Below, piece by piece: positions 14,885 to 26,587 of a DNA stretch of 64,000 nucleotides. The stretch's first letter is position 1, and every line of letters begins with the position of its first letter. The DNA is from Henckelia pumila (Eukaryota > Streptophyta > Magnoliopsida > Lamiales > Gesneriaceae), in NCBI RefSeq assembly GCF_033568475.1, contig NC_133123.1, positions 17,718,622-17,782,621 on the forward strand, written 5' to 3'. The translations under genes were made by a program, and so were the position numbers. A model generated the notes under the pieces. That model did not search any database and was not told the DNA's origin. It saw only the letters and a list, made by a program, of their open reading frames with translations.

Positions 14885-15340
14885 TATATACGGTATGTTT
14901 AATCTAAAAAAATATAGAGTACAAAAGATTTGAAGTAAAATATATGTTCACCGGATGAAACATTATAGAATATGGTCACTTTAACTTACACAAGGGTCAT
15001 ATGTTTTATAAATGATTATTGATGTTACATTATGTATTGTGAAAATTATATTTTGTTTGGATGCAAGTGTATAAAGTTCACAAATTATCTCCTACAAATT
15101 AAATATCTAATATTGTATAATAACATCATCATTATCGAAATGATAATTTAAAATATAACAAAATAATCATAAATTTTATTAAAAGAAACCAATTGTGTAA
15201 GATGTAAAACATATAAAGAGATGTTAGATAAATTTAGACGTGAGAATATTAATTTTGATTTGATGGAGAAAATGTTTGATGAGCAGATGCTATAGATTTC
15301 GATATATATGAAATGTTCCCATTACAATTCCAAAAAAAAA
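14885..15340. other. Intergenic AT-rich DNA
   Basis: No gene or repeat recognised. Confidence 0.45.
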
Positions 15341-15356
15341 ATATATATATATATAT

Positions 15357-15525
15357 AGTTTTTTTCAAGTACCCACGTATCATGCTCACCACCATGCCCA
15401 CCAATGATGTGACACTATTCTATTGGATGTGATAAAGATGTGATAAATTGTAGGTCCAATAGAATAGTGCCACATCATTGGTGGGCATGGTGGTGGACAT
15501 GGTAGGTGGGCACTTGAAAAAAACT
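15357..15525. mobile_element. Hairpin MITE inside a TA microsatellite (second of three)
   Basis: Arms of about 70 bp (15357-15426 and 15456-15525) are nearly complementary and start with the perfect 14-bp repeat AGTTTTTTTCAAGT. Further matches include CACCACCATGCCCACCAATG and CACTATTCTATTGG. TA repeats flank both sides (about 15341-15356 and 15527-15551). The ends AGTT...AACTCTATATA match those of the other two TA-embedded hairpins. Confidence 0.75.
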
Positions 15526-15530
15526 CTATA

Positions 15531-15552
<22 letters not shown>

Positions 15553-15561
<9 letters not shown>

Positions 15562-15735
15562 TGACGGGCAAAACTTGTAATAATATTATTTCAAAATAAA
15601 GTCTTTAGTTACAAGATCTACCAACCAAACCGAAAAATTTCCATACTCCCAAATTGTAAGATTTTGAGAAGGAAAATTAAAATGCGCAATAGAATGAGCA
15701 ATCATATTCGCCGAACGACGAACATGGTAAACCCT
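15553..15735 (-). pseudogene. 5'-truncated LINE: last ~50 codons plus poly(A) tail
   Basis: Read on the minus strand, an open frame ends at a TAA at 15586-15588 and contains VYHVRRSANMIAHSIAHF, the end pattern of the RNase H-like domain at the C terminus of plant L1-type LINE ORF2. A very short 3' UTR and a run of ten A (15553-15562) follow, as expected for a target-primed insertion truncated on its 5' side. The A tail abuts the TA tract that holds the hairpin element. Confidence 0.7.
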
Positions 15736-16559
15736 TATTATTATTTGGATTCGTTGTGTTTCTATTTAGAATCACGACCTTGTTTTCCCCAAAGAAAAAA
15801 GATGTTATGTGTGGGCTGAGATTTTTATCGATTATATATATATATATGTTCGGATGTTCCCATTAATTCTGGTGAGGCAATGATGTGATAAAATATGACC
15901 GTTTTCAAAAGAATTCAAGGAAAAAGTATATTTTGTGGAGCATTATGCAATATTTTTTCGGACAAGGGTACCCAAGTTAACGCACGTGCTCTTATGTACA
16001 ACGGAAAATATCAACAGATCATGGTTCATTTTGCATCGACAAATTTATGGTATGTTGAATTTTAATCTGATATCATCATTTTATTTATTTTTTTATAAAA
16101 AATAATGTTTAATTTTGTTCTTGTATGTTTATTTGTTTTGATCTTAATCATCTATATTGTCAAAATCGGATCATTTATGTAATTTTAAGTTTGTTTTCGC
16201 AATTTTAGCATTTTATTATTCAATTCTAGTCACAGTAGGAATGTGATAACATACAACTTGACATCACGTGGAAAAAAAATAAAATAAAATTTACAAAAAG
16301 GAAAGATATTAGAATAAAATTTGGCAATATAGATGGCAAATATAGAAGACAGAATTATATAGTTTTCATTTTCTTAAAAAAATTATAGTTTCATCATTTC
16401 TTATTTTAATTTTTTACTAGCTAGAGATCAGTTCCATCATCTACACGCGAGAGTACTGATGTGATAATATATATGTTGACACCACAAGATGGAAAAAAAC
16501 TAAAATTTCAAAAATAAATTTCAGATAACTAGAAGTTACATGAGAGTATTGATGCAAAA
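15736..16559. other. Intergenic DNA
   Basis: AT-rich with scattered low-complexity stretches. No gene seen. Phrases such as CAATTCTAGTCACAGTAGG look like worn dispersed repeats. Confidence 0.45.
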
Positions 16560-18400
16560 TGTTGCTTCAATTCTCTAATCTCTGATGGTGCCAACCCGCA
16601 AAGTTCCTTGGAGATGGATGTAGTTCTTGACATTTGTCAATCTCAAATTCAACTTCCTCTCTGAAAGAAGTCTAGGAATTTCATCGGAGAAGATATTAGA
16701 AAATTCATAATGTTCTTAACGTCGATTAATTCATTCGATATGTCCATTGCATAGATGAGGTACTCCCCCTCTTTTTTATAAGGCACATTGTGCTTTCAAA
16801 GCAGATACTAGCGACATTACAAATAGAGCCCCTTCACCGTAAAAAAATCAACCCTCGCTCATTGTCTTCCAATTGAAATTGTACAAGTCGTTGATAGCTA
16901 TTTACTGTTGCTTTATACTTGGTGATCAATAGGTCGATTCTCATGTTACAATCAAAATCCTACATGACAAAAATTATCAGATTTGTTGACAACGAGTTAC
17001 CTTCAAAATCTAGAAGGCATTTTAATGATAAGCGTTTAGCGAGGACATCTAAGCTCAAAAGTCGAAACTACAGACGTTGAAATGTATAATGACATGCACG
17101 ACATCTTATATACTTCTTAAAAAATCGAGTGCTATAAATGAGTGCTCTGCGCCACTGTGAATTTTATAAGAATACCACATAAAAGAAGTATATATACTTG
17201 TGACGAGTATTTCATTTTCTTCCTCAGCTTGCTCTTGGTTTAAAGAAAACACTTAACCTTGGACTCGTGGGTGTTTTTGAGATCCCTGAGATGTCCATAC
17301 ACGAAGGGAACATTGACCAAGAAAACCTCTTTGTTTCATAATGCCCTCAGACTGTCTCCCACTGTAAGATCCCATCATCGAGCCTTCGATCGGCTCCACT
17401 TTGGTTATCCAGGTTAGGACAGTCTCTCCTCATGTGAACAAATACTCCACGGTTAAAACAAGTACATGTCGTCTGTCGATATTTATCAGTCCGATGATTT
17501 CCCTCACAATGACCACACCGTTGTTTTTCCATACCAAATTGGTGTACTTCTCTAGAAATTTAGGATGAGGAAGAAGACACCGACTTCTTAAAGGAATCCT
17601 TGGCAACGGCGGAGCCATGATTTCTGGTCTATCCGGGCTAAAATTTTAAACTCTCGAATCTTTCAATATTTTGAATTGAGGCTAACACCAAATTAATCCA
17701 AAATTTTTCAAAATTTCTATATACAAAAATTTGAAAAAATTTCGGGCTGTGGCTCTTGGTCCCAATGAGCTAGAACTCGTACTGGTCTGCATGGCTTTTC
17801 TCCTAGAGATACTGATATCAGCTTGTCGGCATTGGTTAATCGGTCCCTAATGTTCCTAGATAGTCGAATGTTCTTGCTTGATTATCAAAAACTCCATTCC
17901 CTTTGCTTGACGGAGATATGGTGGAACGTGATGATTTATAAAAGGCTTACTGAAATGCTCTCATAATACCCATCCCTGTTGTTGGAATAGAATGACAGAC
18001 GTGAATTTTCACAACTTTCGAGCTTTTCTTTGAATCATAAAGTCGAATATACCTCCATCTTCTCATCCTCATCATAATGCAAGACTCGAAAACATTGCTC
18101 CATTCGCTCTACCCGAGCCTCAGCTGTAGAGCCACTCTCTTCCCCTGTCAGTGGAGAAGGTCCAATCTTCATGAATTCTATAATATTGATGTGCTCTCTT
18201 CGTCATGCACCTTTCGTGATGGTCTCTATGGCGCATTTTGCCATGACCCCCTGTGACGAAAAGCCCGACCTGCCTTGTCGCCATAACCTCCGTGTACAAC
18301 ATTGTCATGACTGCTATCTTCTTCTGACATCTGAAAGGAACCAAAAGAGAACAATGCCCCCAAAAAATATTTGCATGCACCGATACCATGTCAATGTAGA
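16560..18400 (-). pseudogene. Decayed Ty3/gypsy gag-protease remnant
   Basis: Read on the minus strand, the right part (about 18180-18060) encodes GEESGSTAEARVERMEQCFR, the start of a retrotransposon capsid domain. Near 17450 there is a worn zinc knuckle (CFNRGVFVHMRRDCP, with its second Cys changed to Arg). Near 16640 comes EEVEFEID, the linker that precedes reverse transcriptase in Ty3/gypsy elements. Frames change and stops are frequent between these landmarks. The reverse transcriptase itself is missing beyond about 16560. No LTR pair was found around it, so this is an old fragment. Confidence 0.7.
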
Positions 18401-18869
18401 GCCCTTGCCTAAGCTGCTACAAAACAGATAATAATTGCATGCACAATTCATTTATACTCAAAATCGAATAACATCGTAAATGATCCAAAATACATGATAA
18501 TCCAAATAACAAATAGTAAACCTAGCTCCAATGGATCACAACTAGTGTATGATCTCGTCTAACCACTGCCCTATATGTCTGAACCATTCAAATTGAGACC
18601 TTAATTTCCCATTGAATGAGTTATCCAAAATAAAAACAAGGACGTAATTAGCAACAAGTTGTCCAATATGTAAACATACGAGTATATATAAGAGATCAGA
18701 AGGTTAAGTGCATTCGGAAGGTCCGATCACATTGCAACTTGTGATTGCTCTTATTCGTCTTATTCAGATAGGGAAATCAAAAGGTCCGATTGGAGTTTGG
18801 TAGATCCGAAATGTTCTTCGGTGGTTCCCGTCCTATAGATACATAATAATCGAATTTGCTTAATTAATA
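18401..18869. other. Intergenic or LTR debris
   Basis: Not open for coding. It could be the worn LTR or leader of the gypsy remnant next to it (phrases like GGTCCGATC and GGTCCGATTGG), but no ends are recognisable. Confidence 0.3.
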
Positions 18870-19133
18870 CTCTATCTGTCCCATATATATTATTTTTTTT
18901 TTATTTTTCACATAGATTAAGAAAAAGTTATTGGAAAATTAAATTTTATGCAGACTTTCTATTTTATCCCTATTCAATGTATTAAAAAAATAATTGCACA
19001 ATTTTCTAGGTATAGTTAATAGAGGTATATTAGTAAAAAAATGTAAAAAAAATATTACTATATATGGTATATGACTATATATTTGAGACAAACAAAAAAG
19101 AAAATGTGGACAATATAATTGGGACGGAGGGAG
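18870..19133. mobile_element. Stowaway MITE (Tc1/mariner)
   Basis: The ends are CTCTATCTGTCCCA and TGGGACGGAGGGAG (complement CTCCCTCCGTCCCA), the classical Stowaway terminal repeat. A TA dinucleotide flanks each side (18868-18869 and 19134-19135). The 264-bp AT-rich interior has no coding capacity. Confidence 0.9.
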
Positions 19134-19135
19134 TA

Positions 19136-20396
19136 CATCTTAGGAAGCTATAATTTTTAAAAAAAAAACGCTTAATAATTTCAAAATTTTAAGTGCTTTT
19201 ATTTTTAAGAAAAGAAGTAGTTTTGATGTTTGCATAAATGTTGAAAAATTTTTTTATTTAAATTTTTAAATAGAAGTAGAAGCAGAAGTCAAAATGCCCA
19301 AAATTCTAATTTTTTAAAAAGAATTTTTTTAAATGTTTTTTTAAAACATTTTGTTAACCACACTTAAATTTTTTTTTTCTTAGTTGGCTTCTCTAACCAA
19401 ACACACCCTTAATCATGATTAAATAATACTTTATTTCATTTTTTTTTAAAAAGTACTTTATTCCAAATAGAACTTGGGTCATTAACTCATTATAGGTTTT
19501 AACCCAAATAAACATAATCCTATGTTCCTATCCCTAAAAGTTTTAAGTTTTTTTAATAAGTTGCAAAATTATATAACTTGCATAAGCATTTTAATGTATA
19601 GAATTGTTCTCTAATCACTATATCTCGTGATTAAATAATATTCATTCAACTTTTATCATTGGTCAATTGTTATTTTCATTGGTCATTGGTCAATTGTTAT
19701 TTTTATTTTGAATGACAATATTCATGTATTAATTCATAGATTAGTTTTGTTAAAAAAATTTCATGGTTTAGTTAGGTTTGATTTGAAATTTCATAAAACT
19801 GATATGCTATAGTTTGGTTCGAATTTAATATAAAGCCAAACTAAACCGCCGTTGAACAACTGTGCGTAGTCATTACGCTAAATTCTCTTTTCAGAATTTT
19901 CAAAAAACAATTTGTTATTTCCGTTATATTTAATAGTTACCAAACAAAATCAAATGTAATTAGTGGAAAAATATCATTGTAAAATATTATCAAGCTAAAT
20001 CGTAAATTAATTTTAAAAATATATTTTCCATAATTATTTTAAGAAAAACGGACTTCGCGTTAAATTGTCAAATTCATTACCGAATTTAAATTTTCTAGTT
20101 TACTTATCGTTAATCTATTTTACTTTGAGATATTATCAAATTATAAATCTCAAACTATAAATATACAATTTAATTAATCTTCGATAAATTATCTTTTAGA
20201 ATATAATGAAAGACTCTTCACACTCATGTGGTCTCTGGACAAGATTATAGAATGATTGAATCTTCGTTAATTTACAAAGTTGATACTTAAATAATAATTT
20301 AAATTAGTTGTTCAAAATTATACAATTAGAAAATTTTTAAATCGTTGTAATCGAAACATATAAAACACGAGTAATCATGCACGCTACAAGCTCTTC
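19136..20396. other. Intergenic AT-rich DNA
   Basis: No gene seen. Near 19140-19410 there is a run ending CTAACCAAACACACCC that looks like another MITE relic, and near 19780-19850 a GGTTTAGTTAGGTTTG-type repeat relic. Confidence 0.4.
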
Positions 20397-20945
20397 CACT
20401 ACAAAAAAAAACGCGGTGTTTAGCGACAAGTTAATAAAATTTGTTCTTAATATTAGCGACGCATATTAAAAAACGTCGCTATTAGCGACTAACTTTAAGT
20501 AGAACGTCGTTAATTACAACAAGTGTATATTTAACGACATTTTTTCAAATTAGTCGCTGGAAGTAGCGACTAAAATTACAATAAATGTCGCTAATAGTAA
20601 AGGCGACGATCACAATCGATGAAGTTCGTCGCTGTTAGCGACGCAATTAACAAATCATCGTTACTAGCGACAGACGGTTCAACTGTCGCTAATAGCGACT
20701 TTAGTATTAACATCGTCGCTATTAGCGACAACATTATTCATGTGTCGTTAATATTAAGGACGAAATTTAAAGGTTCGTTGCTGTTAACGACGCATTTAAT
20801 AAATCGTCGTTATTAGCGACGGACAAAAACACGTCGCTAATAGCAATGTTACCCCTAAATTCGTCGCTATTAGCGACGATGAGTTTCTTAAAACATCGCA
20901 ATTAGTGACAAAATTAAATAAAAACGTCGCTAACTCTAATATATT
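20397..20945 (+). repeat. CACTA sub-terminal repeat block
   Basis: At least a dozen copies of GTCGCTATTAGCGAC-like motifs occur in both orientations (TAGCGAC and GTCGCTA), at irregular spacing, right behind the CACTA end. In this superfamily such motifs bind the element-encoded TNPA-type protein. Confidence 0.85.
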
Positions 20946-21374
20946 TATCTCAAGCAACCCTATCCGCCACACTTTTTCCCCTTCTTCCATTTTCTTCTTC
21001 TCCCACGCCAACACATTTCCCTTTGCCGCCTTTCACCGCCCAACGCCCGGCTGCTCGTCGTCGCCCCAAGTCCCGCCGCTCGTCGCCGCCCTGCTCATCC
21101 ATTTTCAGGTATAACATATATATATATATATGTATATATTTGTAAATGTATAAAAATATTTTGAATGATTTGAAAATCTTTGAATGTGTTTGTAATGGGT
21201 AAATTTGACTTACGAAGGCTTCCTCGCCCTCCGCCCGCCGCACCGGACTTCATATACAAAGGTATATAATAGATATATATATATATATGTATGTATAATT
21301 TATTGAGAATGTTTAATTAGTTTTATTGTTATTACTGGGTTTTAGTGAAAATGTAGCATGTGTTTGCATATTGT

Positions 21375-21545
21375 TGTGTTTTAGCATGTTAAGCATGTTT
21401 AGCATGTATAAGTTAGTATATATGTTTAATTAGTTAGATTGTTATTGTTTGTGTTTTAGCATGTTAAGCATGTTTAGCATGTATAAGTTAGTATATATGT
21501 TTAATTAGTTAGATTGTTATTGTTTGGTTTTAGCATGTTTGCATA
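21375..21545 (+). repeat. 75-bp tandem duplication in the CACTA leader intron
   Basis: The phrase TTAGCATGTTAAGCATGTTT...ATTGTTATTGTTTG occurs twice with a 75-bp period (starts at 21381 and 21456) and a third partial copy begins near 21530. Inside each unit AGCATGTT/AGCATGTA is itself repeated. Confidence 0.8.
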
Positions 21546-22274
21546 TTATTGAATGACTTATTAAAATAATTAATAAACGTGTAAGTATAATACTAATTTT
21601 TTTAAAAATTTAGTATTATATGAAATAATATATATTTATATTTATATTAATATATATATATATATATATATAATTAATTTCTATTAAGTTAAAATAATGA
21701 TTTCAAATTTAAATATTATTATATTAATGATAAAATTATATTATTTAACAATTTCTTATTATTTTGACTTTAAAAAAATTACATATAGTTGAAGGACAAC
21801 TTTTTGAGATGTTGAATTTCGATTAAATTTATAAAATTATGGTTGTATGATTTTTTTTAAAGTAGCCAAAAAATAATAATATAGGGGTTTTATCTGTAAA
21901 TTCTTCATCATTAATTATTATTCTAAAATGAAAAAAATATGTATCAATCTATATAATAATACAAAATTTTAAAGTAAATTTTTTTTAAACAAATACCATA
22001 AATTGTTTTTGTTGCTAAAAATTAATCCCACAATAATGGTGATGTGGATTCCACGGCAGATGATCCAATTTCGTTTAGTTTCAATTTAATTGTTGTGTTT
22101 TATAATGTTTTGTTTATTTATATCTCATGATTTCAATCTGTTTATTATAATTATTAAAAATTAATAGATTCATGGTTAAAATTTAATTTTTTAATTATAT
22201 TTTAAATTAAAAATATAATTGTTTGTCATGAGAGTTATATTCAATTTTGTTTTTGAATAGGGATTTTGAATTTT

Positions 22275-23893
22275 ATGGCGGATACTAGCCGTGATTGGAT
22301 GTACAATCGTTTACACAATGGTTACATAAGAAATGAGTTTTTTGTTGGTGTCGATTCATTCGTAGAATTTGCTAAAAGACATTCTCGTTGTTTGTCGGAT
22401 GGTGAAATGCGTTGTCCATGCAACCTTAATAAATGCAGAAACAAACAGTATTTAGATGAGAATACAGTTAAAGTCCATTTAGGGCACCATGGATTTGTAC
22501 CTGGATATCATCATTGGATACACCACGGCGAAGAATATATCCGTCCGTCACTTCCATATGTGAATTTCTCTGAAGTTCCTTCCCACAAAAATTTGAATCG
22601 TGATGCTGAAAATGTGTTTCGTGCTGTAACTCAAAACATTCCCCATTCATCAATTGGTGATACTAATTATTACCATGAAGGTCCTTCCTCCTCCTATCAA
22701 ACTGTAGACGAACACACCAGTATGAACTTCAATGATAATATGAATTCGGCAACACCTGATACAGCAGAAATTCCAAACGAATATGCCAAAAATCTTTTCG
22801 ATAAGCTGAAATCGGCTGAGTCAGAAATATGGGCAGGAAATCCTCACGGGATAACTCAACTCTCATTAATTTCTGAAATCCTTCAAATGAAAGCACAATG
22901 GAATATGTCTGAAAGTAATGTGGATCAAATGTGTCAGTTAATGGCGAAGCTATGTCCCAAGAAAATAATGTGCCCGATAGTTTTTACAGCACCAAAAAAT
23001 TAATTAGTGAGTTAGGGTTGCCTGTTGAGAAGATTGATTCCTGTCAAAATAACTGTATGATTTGCTGGGGAGCTGATTCGAATCTCGTAGAGTGTAAGGT
23101 TTGCCAACATCCCAGACATAAACCGCAGAGGAGTAAAAAGAGAAGGGGTAGCAAGCTCATTCCTTTAAAGCGAATGTATTATTTTCCTTTAACGCCTCGC
23201 TTGCAAAGGTTGTATGCCTCTGATAAAACTGCATCACATATGAGTTGGCATTCTACCCATGTGCAAGAAAGTGACTTGATGACACATCCTTCTGATTCAT
23301 TAGCGTGGAAACATTTTGATCAAACCAACCCATCATTTGCAATGGAGAGCAGGAATGTGCGATTAGGACTGTCTACAGATGGATTCCAGCCCTTTGGTCA
23401 GTCTGGGCAACAATACTCATCGTGGCCAGTTATATTAACTCCATACAACTTGCCTCCATGGATGTGCATGAAGGACGAGTACATGTTTCTGACTGTTATT
23501 GTTCCATGTCCTTCCAATCCTAAGGACAAGTTGGATGTTTTCCTCCAACCGTTGGTAGCAGAGCTTAAAGATTTGTGGTACAATGGAGCTGTGACTTACG
23601 ACGTTCATTCTAAAACAAATTTCACAATGAGAGCGGCCTTGATGTGGACGATCAGTGATTTTCCTGCTTATGCTATGCTGTCTGGTTGGAGTACAGCAGG
23701 CAAACTAGCTTGTCCATATTGTATGGACTCTTCTGAGGCATTCTCGTTGCCTTACAGTGGTAAAACTTCTTGGTTCGATAACCATAGGAAATTTCTACCG
23801 ATGGATCATCCACTACGTCGAAACAGACAGTTGTTTTTAAGTGGTCGAAGAGTTACACATTCAGCACCACCAATTAAAACAGGCGAGCAATGA
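22275..23893 (+). pseudogene. Broken TNP2-type CACTA transposase
   Basis: The ATG at 22275 opens 14 bases after the leader-intron acceptor and begins MADTSRDWMYNRL. Residues 1 to about 80 form the transposase-associated domain with a CPCNLNKC Cys pattern and GHHGFVPGYHHWIHHGE. The first frame stops at 23003. The coding continues in another frame from about 22955 (VPDSFYSTKKLISELGLPV), so there is a frameshift near 22950-22965. The second part carries the TNP2 core with LTPYNLPPWMCMKDEYM and LSGWSTAGKLACPYC. It ends at a TGA at 23893 after only about 535 codons, against 800 or more in intact members, because the element is truncated. Once it would have excised and inserted the CACTA element in the nucleus; it cannot be active now. 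Confidence 0.88.
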
Positions 23894-24169
23894 TTTCAAA
23901 TAAATGTAACAAATCAATTAATGATCAATTAATTGAAAAGACAATCAATACTAGAAAAAACAATTAATCTAGGAAAATTCAATCCAATAAAATCAAAAGT
24001 TGTAGAAGAGTCTATACCAGGCTACGTCAACCTCTAGACTAAGAAAATTTAGTTTATACTCAAATTTTGAAAAAAATCATGTTCAAAAATCTAAACATCA
24101 ATTCAATAATAATAAGTTCAAAAGGAAGAAAACAAATCCGAATATTCGATGTCATGTCCGGTCGATCGA
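23894..24169. other. Junction between CACTA fragment and exon array
   Basis: A-rich sequence without coding signal. The transition from transposon to WAT1-array sequence lies somewhere in this stretch. Confidence 0.4.
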
Positions 24170-24543
24170 TTTATGATCGCTCTTTACGCTTTGTTCTTGA
24201 TTCGATGGACTAAGAATACATACTTTCTTAATTTTTTTGTTTTTTCCCCACAACACGCAGCACAAACTACCTATGATTATCTCTGAGCCAAGCACACTGC
24301 ATCTGCATGGCGCTTAATCGTAATTTTAGTGATTGGAATATGTATATTAATTTGAAAGATATGGAAGGAGCAATTAATAAATGAAACTATCATCCAGAGT
24401 TTAAGTTCTCATCAAGAAAGAGAGGACAATAAATTACTACGAGTATAAGAAATAGTGGATTGAAAACGAAGACGAACAATGACCCCCTCATCTTCAAGCA
24501 CGACATCACCAAACCCCAAATTGTTCCAGATCCCATGTTTCCA
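24170..24543 (-). pseudogene. WAT1-related 3'-exon copy P5
   Basis: The penultimate-exon copy (about 24395-24543) and the first half of the last-exon copy (about 24170-24298) match the gene at 31159-31310 and 30802-31063. The acceptor region CTGCATCTGCATGG is kept. The copy breaks off at its left, so the acidic tail is missing. It is the outermost and shortest unit of the array. Confidence 0.75.
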
Positions 24544-25247
24544 TACAAACAAACAAACATTGTATGATATACTAATTAATTTTTTATGTTAATTAGTATT
24601 CCAAATAAATTTTTCATGTCTTTACTTTATATAAAGATATGCACAACATTAATTACAATTTTAATTGCACAATTGTAGATGTTGAGCAATGAATGACATC
24701 ACTACATTTGATCTCATTGAACAATGAACAATGTATTCGTATTTTATATTTGTCAAAACAGTGCACATGATAATAGATGACCAACACGAATAGAATTAGA
24801 CAAAAATTCATACGACAATAAAAAGCATCATTAGGACTATAATGTGTACGCACCAAATCATGACATATTCGTGTGTGCACAAAAATGAGTCTTTCATTAC
24901 AAATTCCCTATCTTCTTGTGCCACAAATGTCCGATATTGTTCCAAATATATTTTGAATTATTCCAAATCGGACCAATTTCACATTTCATTCGCAAAATCA
25001 TCAAACTCTTGTAATACTAAATTAATGATTATTTTTTAAATGCAAGACACATAAAATCAAAATATATAATGCAATCTTCGGTCAGAAATTTTTAAATGTA
25101 CTAAATTTTTTTAAGATTAAAAAAAAAACAATTTCATTAGAAAATGATATTAAAACTAAGATAGGCCATACCACGATAAGTATAAAGATTTTTTTGCAAA
25201 AGTGAACTAGCTGGGCCTTTTTTCTTTTGCACAACTGATGAGTAAGT

Positions 25248-25756
25248 TTAAATACACTTGTTTGAGGTTTTGTAACCTTCGCCTCTAAATCTGCTTCTTC
25301 ATTCTTTTCCTTCAAAACACGAGTTATTTCAGTGTTCGGTACAAAATTTGGTGCCACGGCTATGATGCCACCGGCTCAACCATTATGATAGCCCTTTACG
25401 CTTTGTTCCTCACTCAATAGAGTAAGAATACATACTTTCTTGAGTTTTTGCATTTTTTCCCGCGCAACACGTAGTACAAACTAATTATAATTATCGTCGA
25501 GCCAAGCACACTACATGTGCATGGCGATTGATCGTCATTTTTTTGATTGGAATATGTATATTAAACTTGGAAGGGATGGAATGAGCAATTAATAAATGAA
25601 ATTACCATCCTAAATTTAAGTTCTCGTAAAGAATGAGAAAGCAGAAAATTGCTACGAGTACAAGCAACAGTTGATTGAAAACGGAGACGAACAATGTCTC
25701 CCTCATCTTGAAGCACGACATCACCAAACCCCACACTGTTCCAGATCCCACGTTTC
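25248..25756 (-). pseudogene. WAT1-related 3'-exon copy P4, penultimate exon still open
   Basis: The penultimate-exon copy (about 25605-25756) keeps both splice sites and reads through without a stop on the minus strand; it still encodes a membrane helix (LLLVLVAIFCFLILYEN). The last-exon copy (25248-25510) keeps its acceptor and a second hydrophobic stretch (VLGSTIIIISLYYVL) but has lost one base after the Gly-Lys end of the helix, which leads to an early stop. It is the best preserved of the five copies. Confidence 0.75.
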
Positions 25757-26077
25757 CCTACAAAAAAACAAACATCGTATGATATATTAATTAAATTTTT
25801 TATGTTAACTAGTATTCCAGATTAATTTTAATTGTCTTTACTGTGACGCCCGGGGCTGAAGAGGCAGGGAGTGATCGCCGGTGTCAAGAGGTTGCACGAA
25901 TAATGAGCGGTTCCTGGTAGGCTTCTAGGCGGAGGGAGACATGAATGAACCGATCCCGTGCCAGAATGAGAGGGGATTCTGAGACTGTGTAGGTATGAGA
26001 CTACATAGTTGAGGAGGGCTTAAAAGATTTCATATGTACTGCTCATATTAAGAAGATGCATCTTCTTTTCGGAAGCT

Positions 26078-26165
26078 CATCACATAAGAACTCCAAAGTT
26101 AAGCGTGCTTGACTTGGGGAAATTATAGGATGGGTGACCCCCTGGGAAGTTTTCCGGGGTGCGTG
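26078..26165 (+). promoter_or_regulatory. 5S rRNA-derived pol III promoter in left Cassandra LTR
   Basis: Box A-like AGTTAAGCGTGCTTG (26097-26111) and box C-like GGATGGGTGACC (26128-26139) start 31 bp apart, against 30 in plant 5S genes. AGAACTCCAAAGTTAAGCG and CCTGGGAAGTTTTCC around them also match 5S rRNA. The segment between the boxes differs (ACTTGGGGAAATTATA). Confidence 0.85.
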
Positions 26166-26498
26166 TGAGTGAGGACATAAGCACGCTGAAAAGACCTGTC
26201 TTGATACAATGGGTCGTTACAAATGGTATCAAAGCCGACCTCTCTTAGTACGGTATGGTTCGGGGACGAACCAAGCGGAAGCTGGTGGGTATGTGACGCC
26301 CGGGGCCAAGAAGTTGCACGAACAATGAGCGGCTCCTGGTAGGCTTCTAGGCGGAGGAAGACATGAATGAACCGATCCCGTGCCGGAATGAGAGGGGATT
26401 CTGAGACTGTGTAGGTATGGGATTACATAGTTGAGGAGGGTTTAAAAGATTTCATATGTACTGCTCATATTAAGAAGGTGCATCTTCTTTTCGGAAGC

Positions 26499-26587
26499 TC
26501 ATCACATAAGAACTCCAAAGTTAAGCGTGCTTGACTTGGGGAAATTATAGGATGGGTGACCCCGTGGAAAGTTTTCCAGGGTGCGTG
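26499..26587 (+). promoter_or_regulatory. 5S rRNA-derived pol III promoter in right Cassandra LTR
   Basis: The same layout as in the left LTR: box A-like at 26519-26533 and box C-like at 26550-26561, with small changes downstream (CCGTGGAAAGTTTTCC). Confidence 0.83.

Larger units (their letters stand above)
20397..23893 (+). mobile_element. 5' half of a CACTA (En/Spm) transposon
   Basis: It begins CACTACAAAAAAAAACGCGG, the CACTA terminal repeat. Over 500 bp of dense sub-terminal repeats follow, then a GC-rich leader exon (about 20946-21108, ending TTTTCAG|GTATAAC), a 5'-UTR intron to 22260 (acceptor TTGAATAG), and the TNP2-type transposase. TNP2 homology stops near 23875; no matching TGTAGTG end was found in the following kilobases, so the right half is deleted. 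The degenerate WAT1-related exon array starts soon afterwards. Confidence 0.85.

Noticed and set aside
20410-20945. Repeated short palindromic motifs that could suggest a CRISPR-like array
   Set aside because: Spacing is irregular, motifs occur in both orientations, and they lie directly behind a CACTA terminus; they are sub-terminal repeats of a plant transposon.
26050-26165. 5S rRNA gene
   Set aside because: The sequence is 5S-like only around the promoter boxes, is altered between them and is embedded in both LTRs of a TRIM with target duplication.
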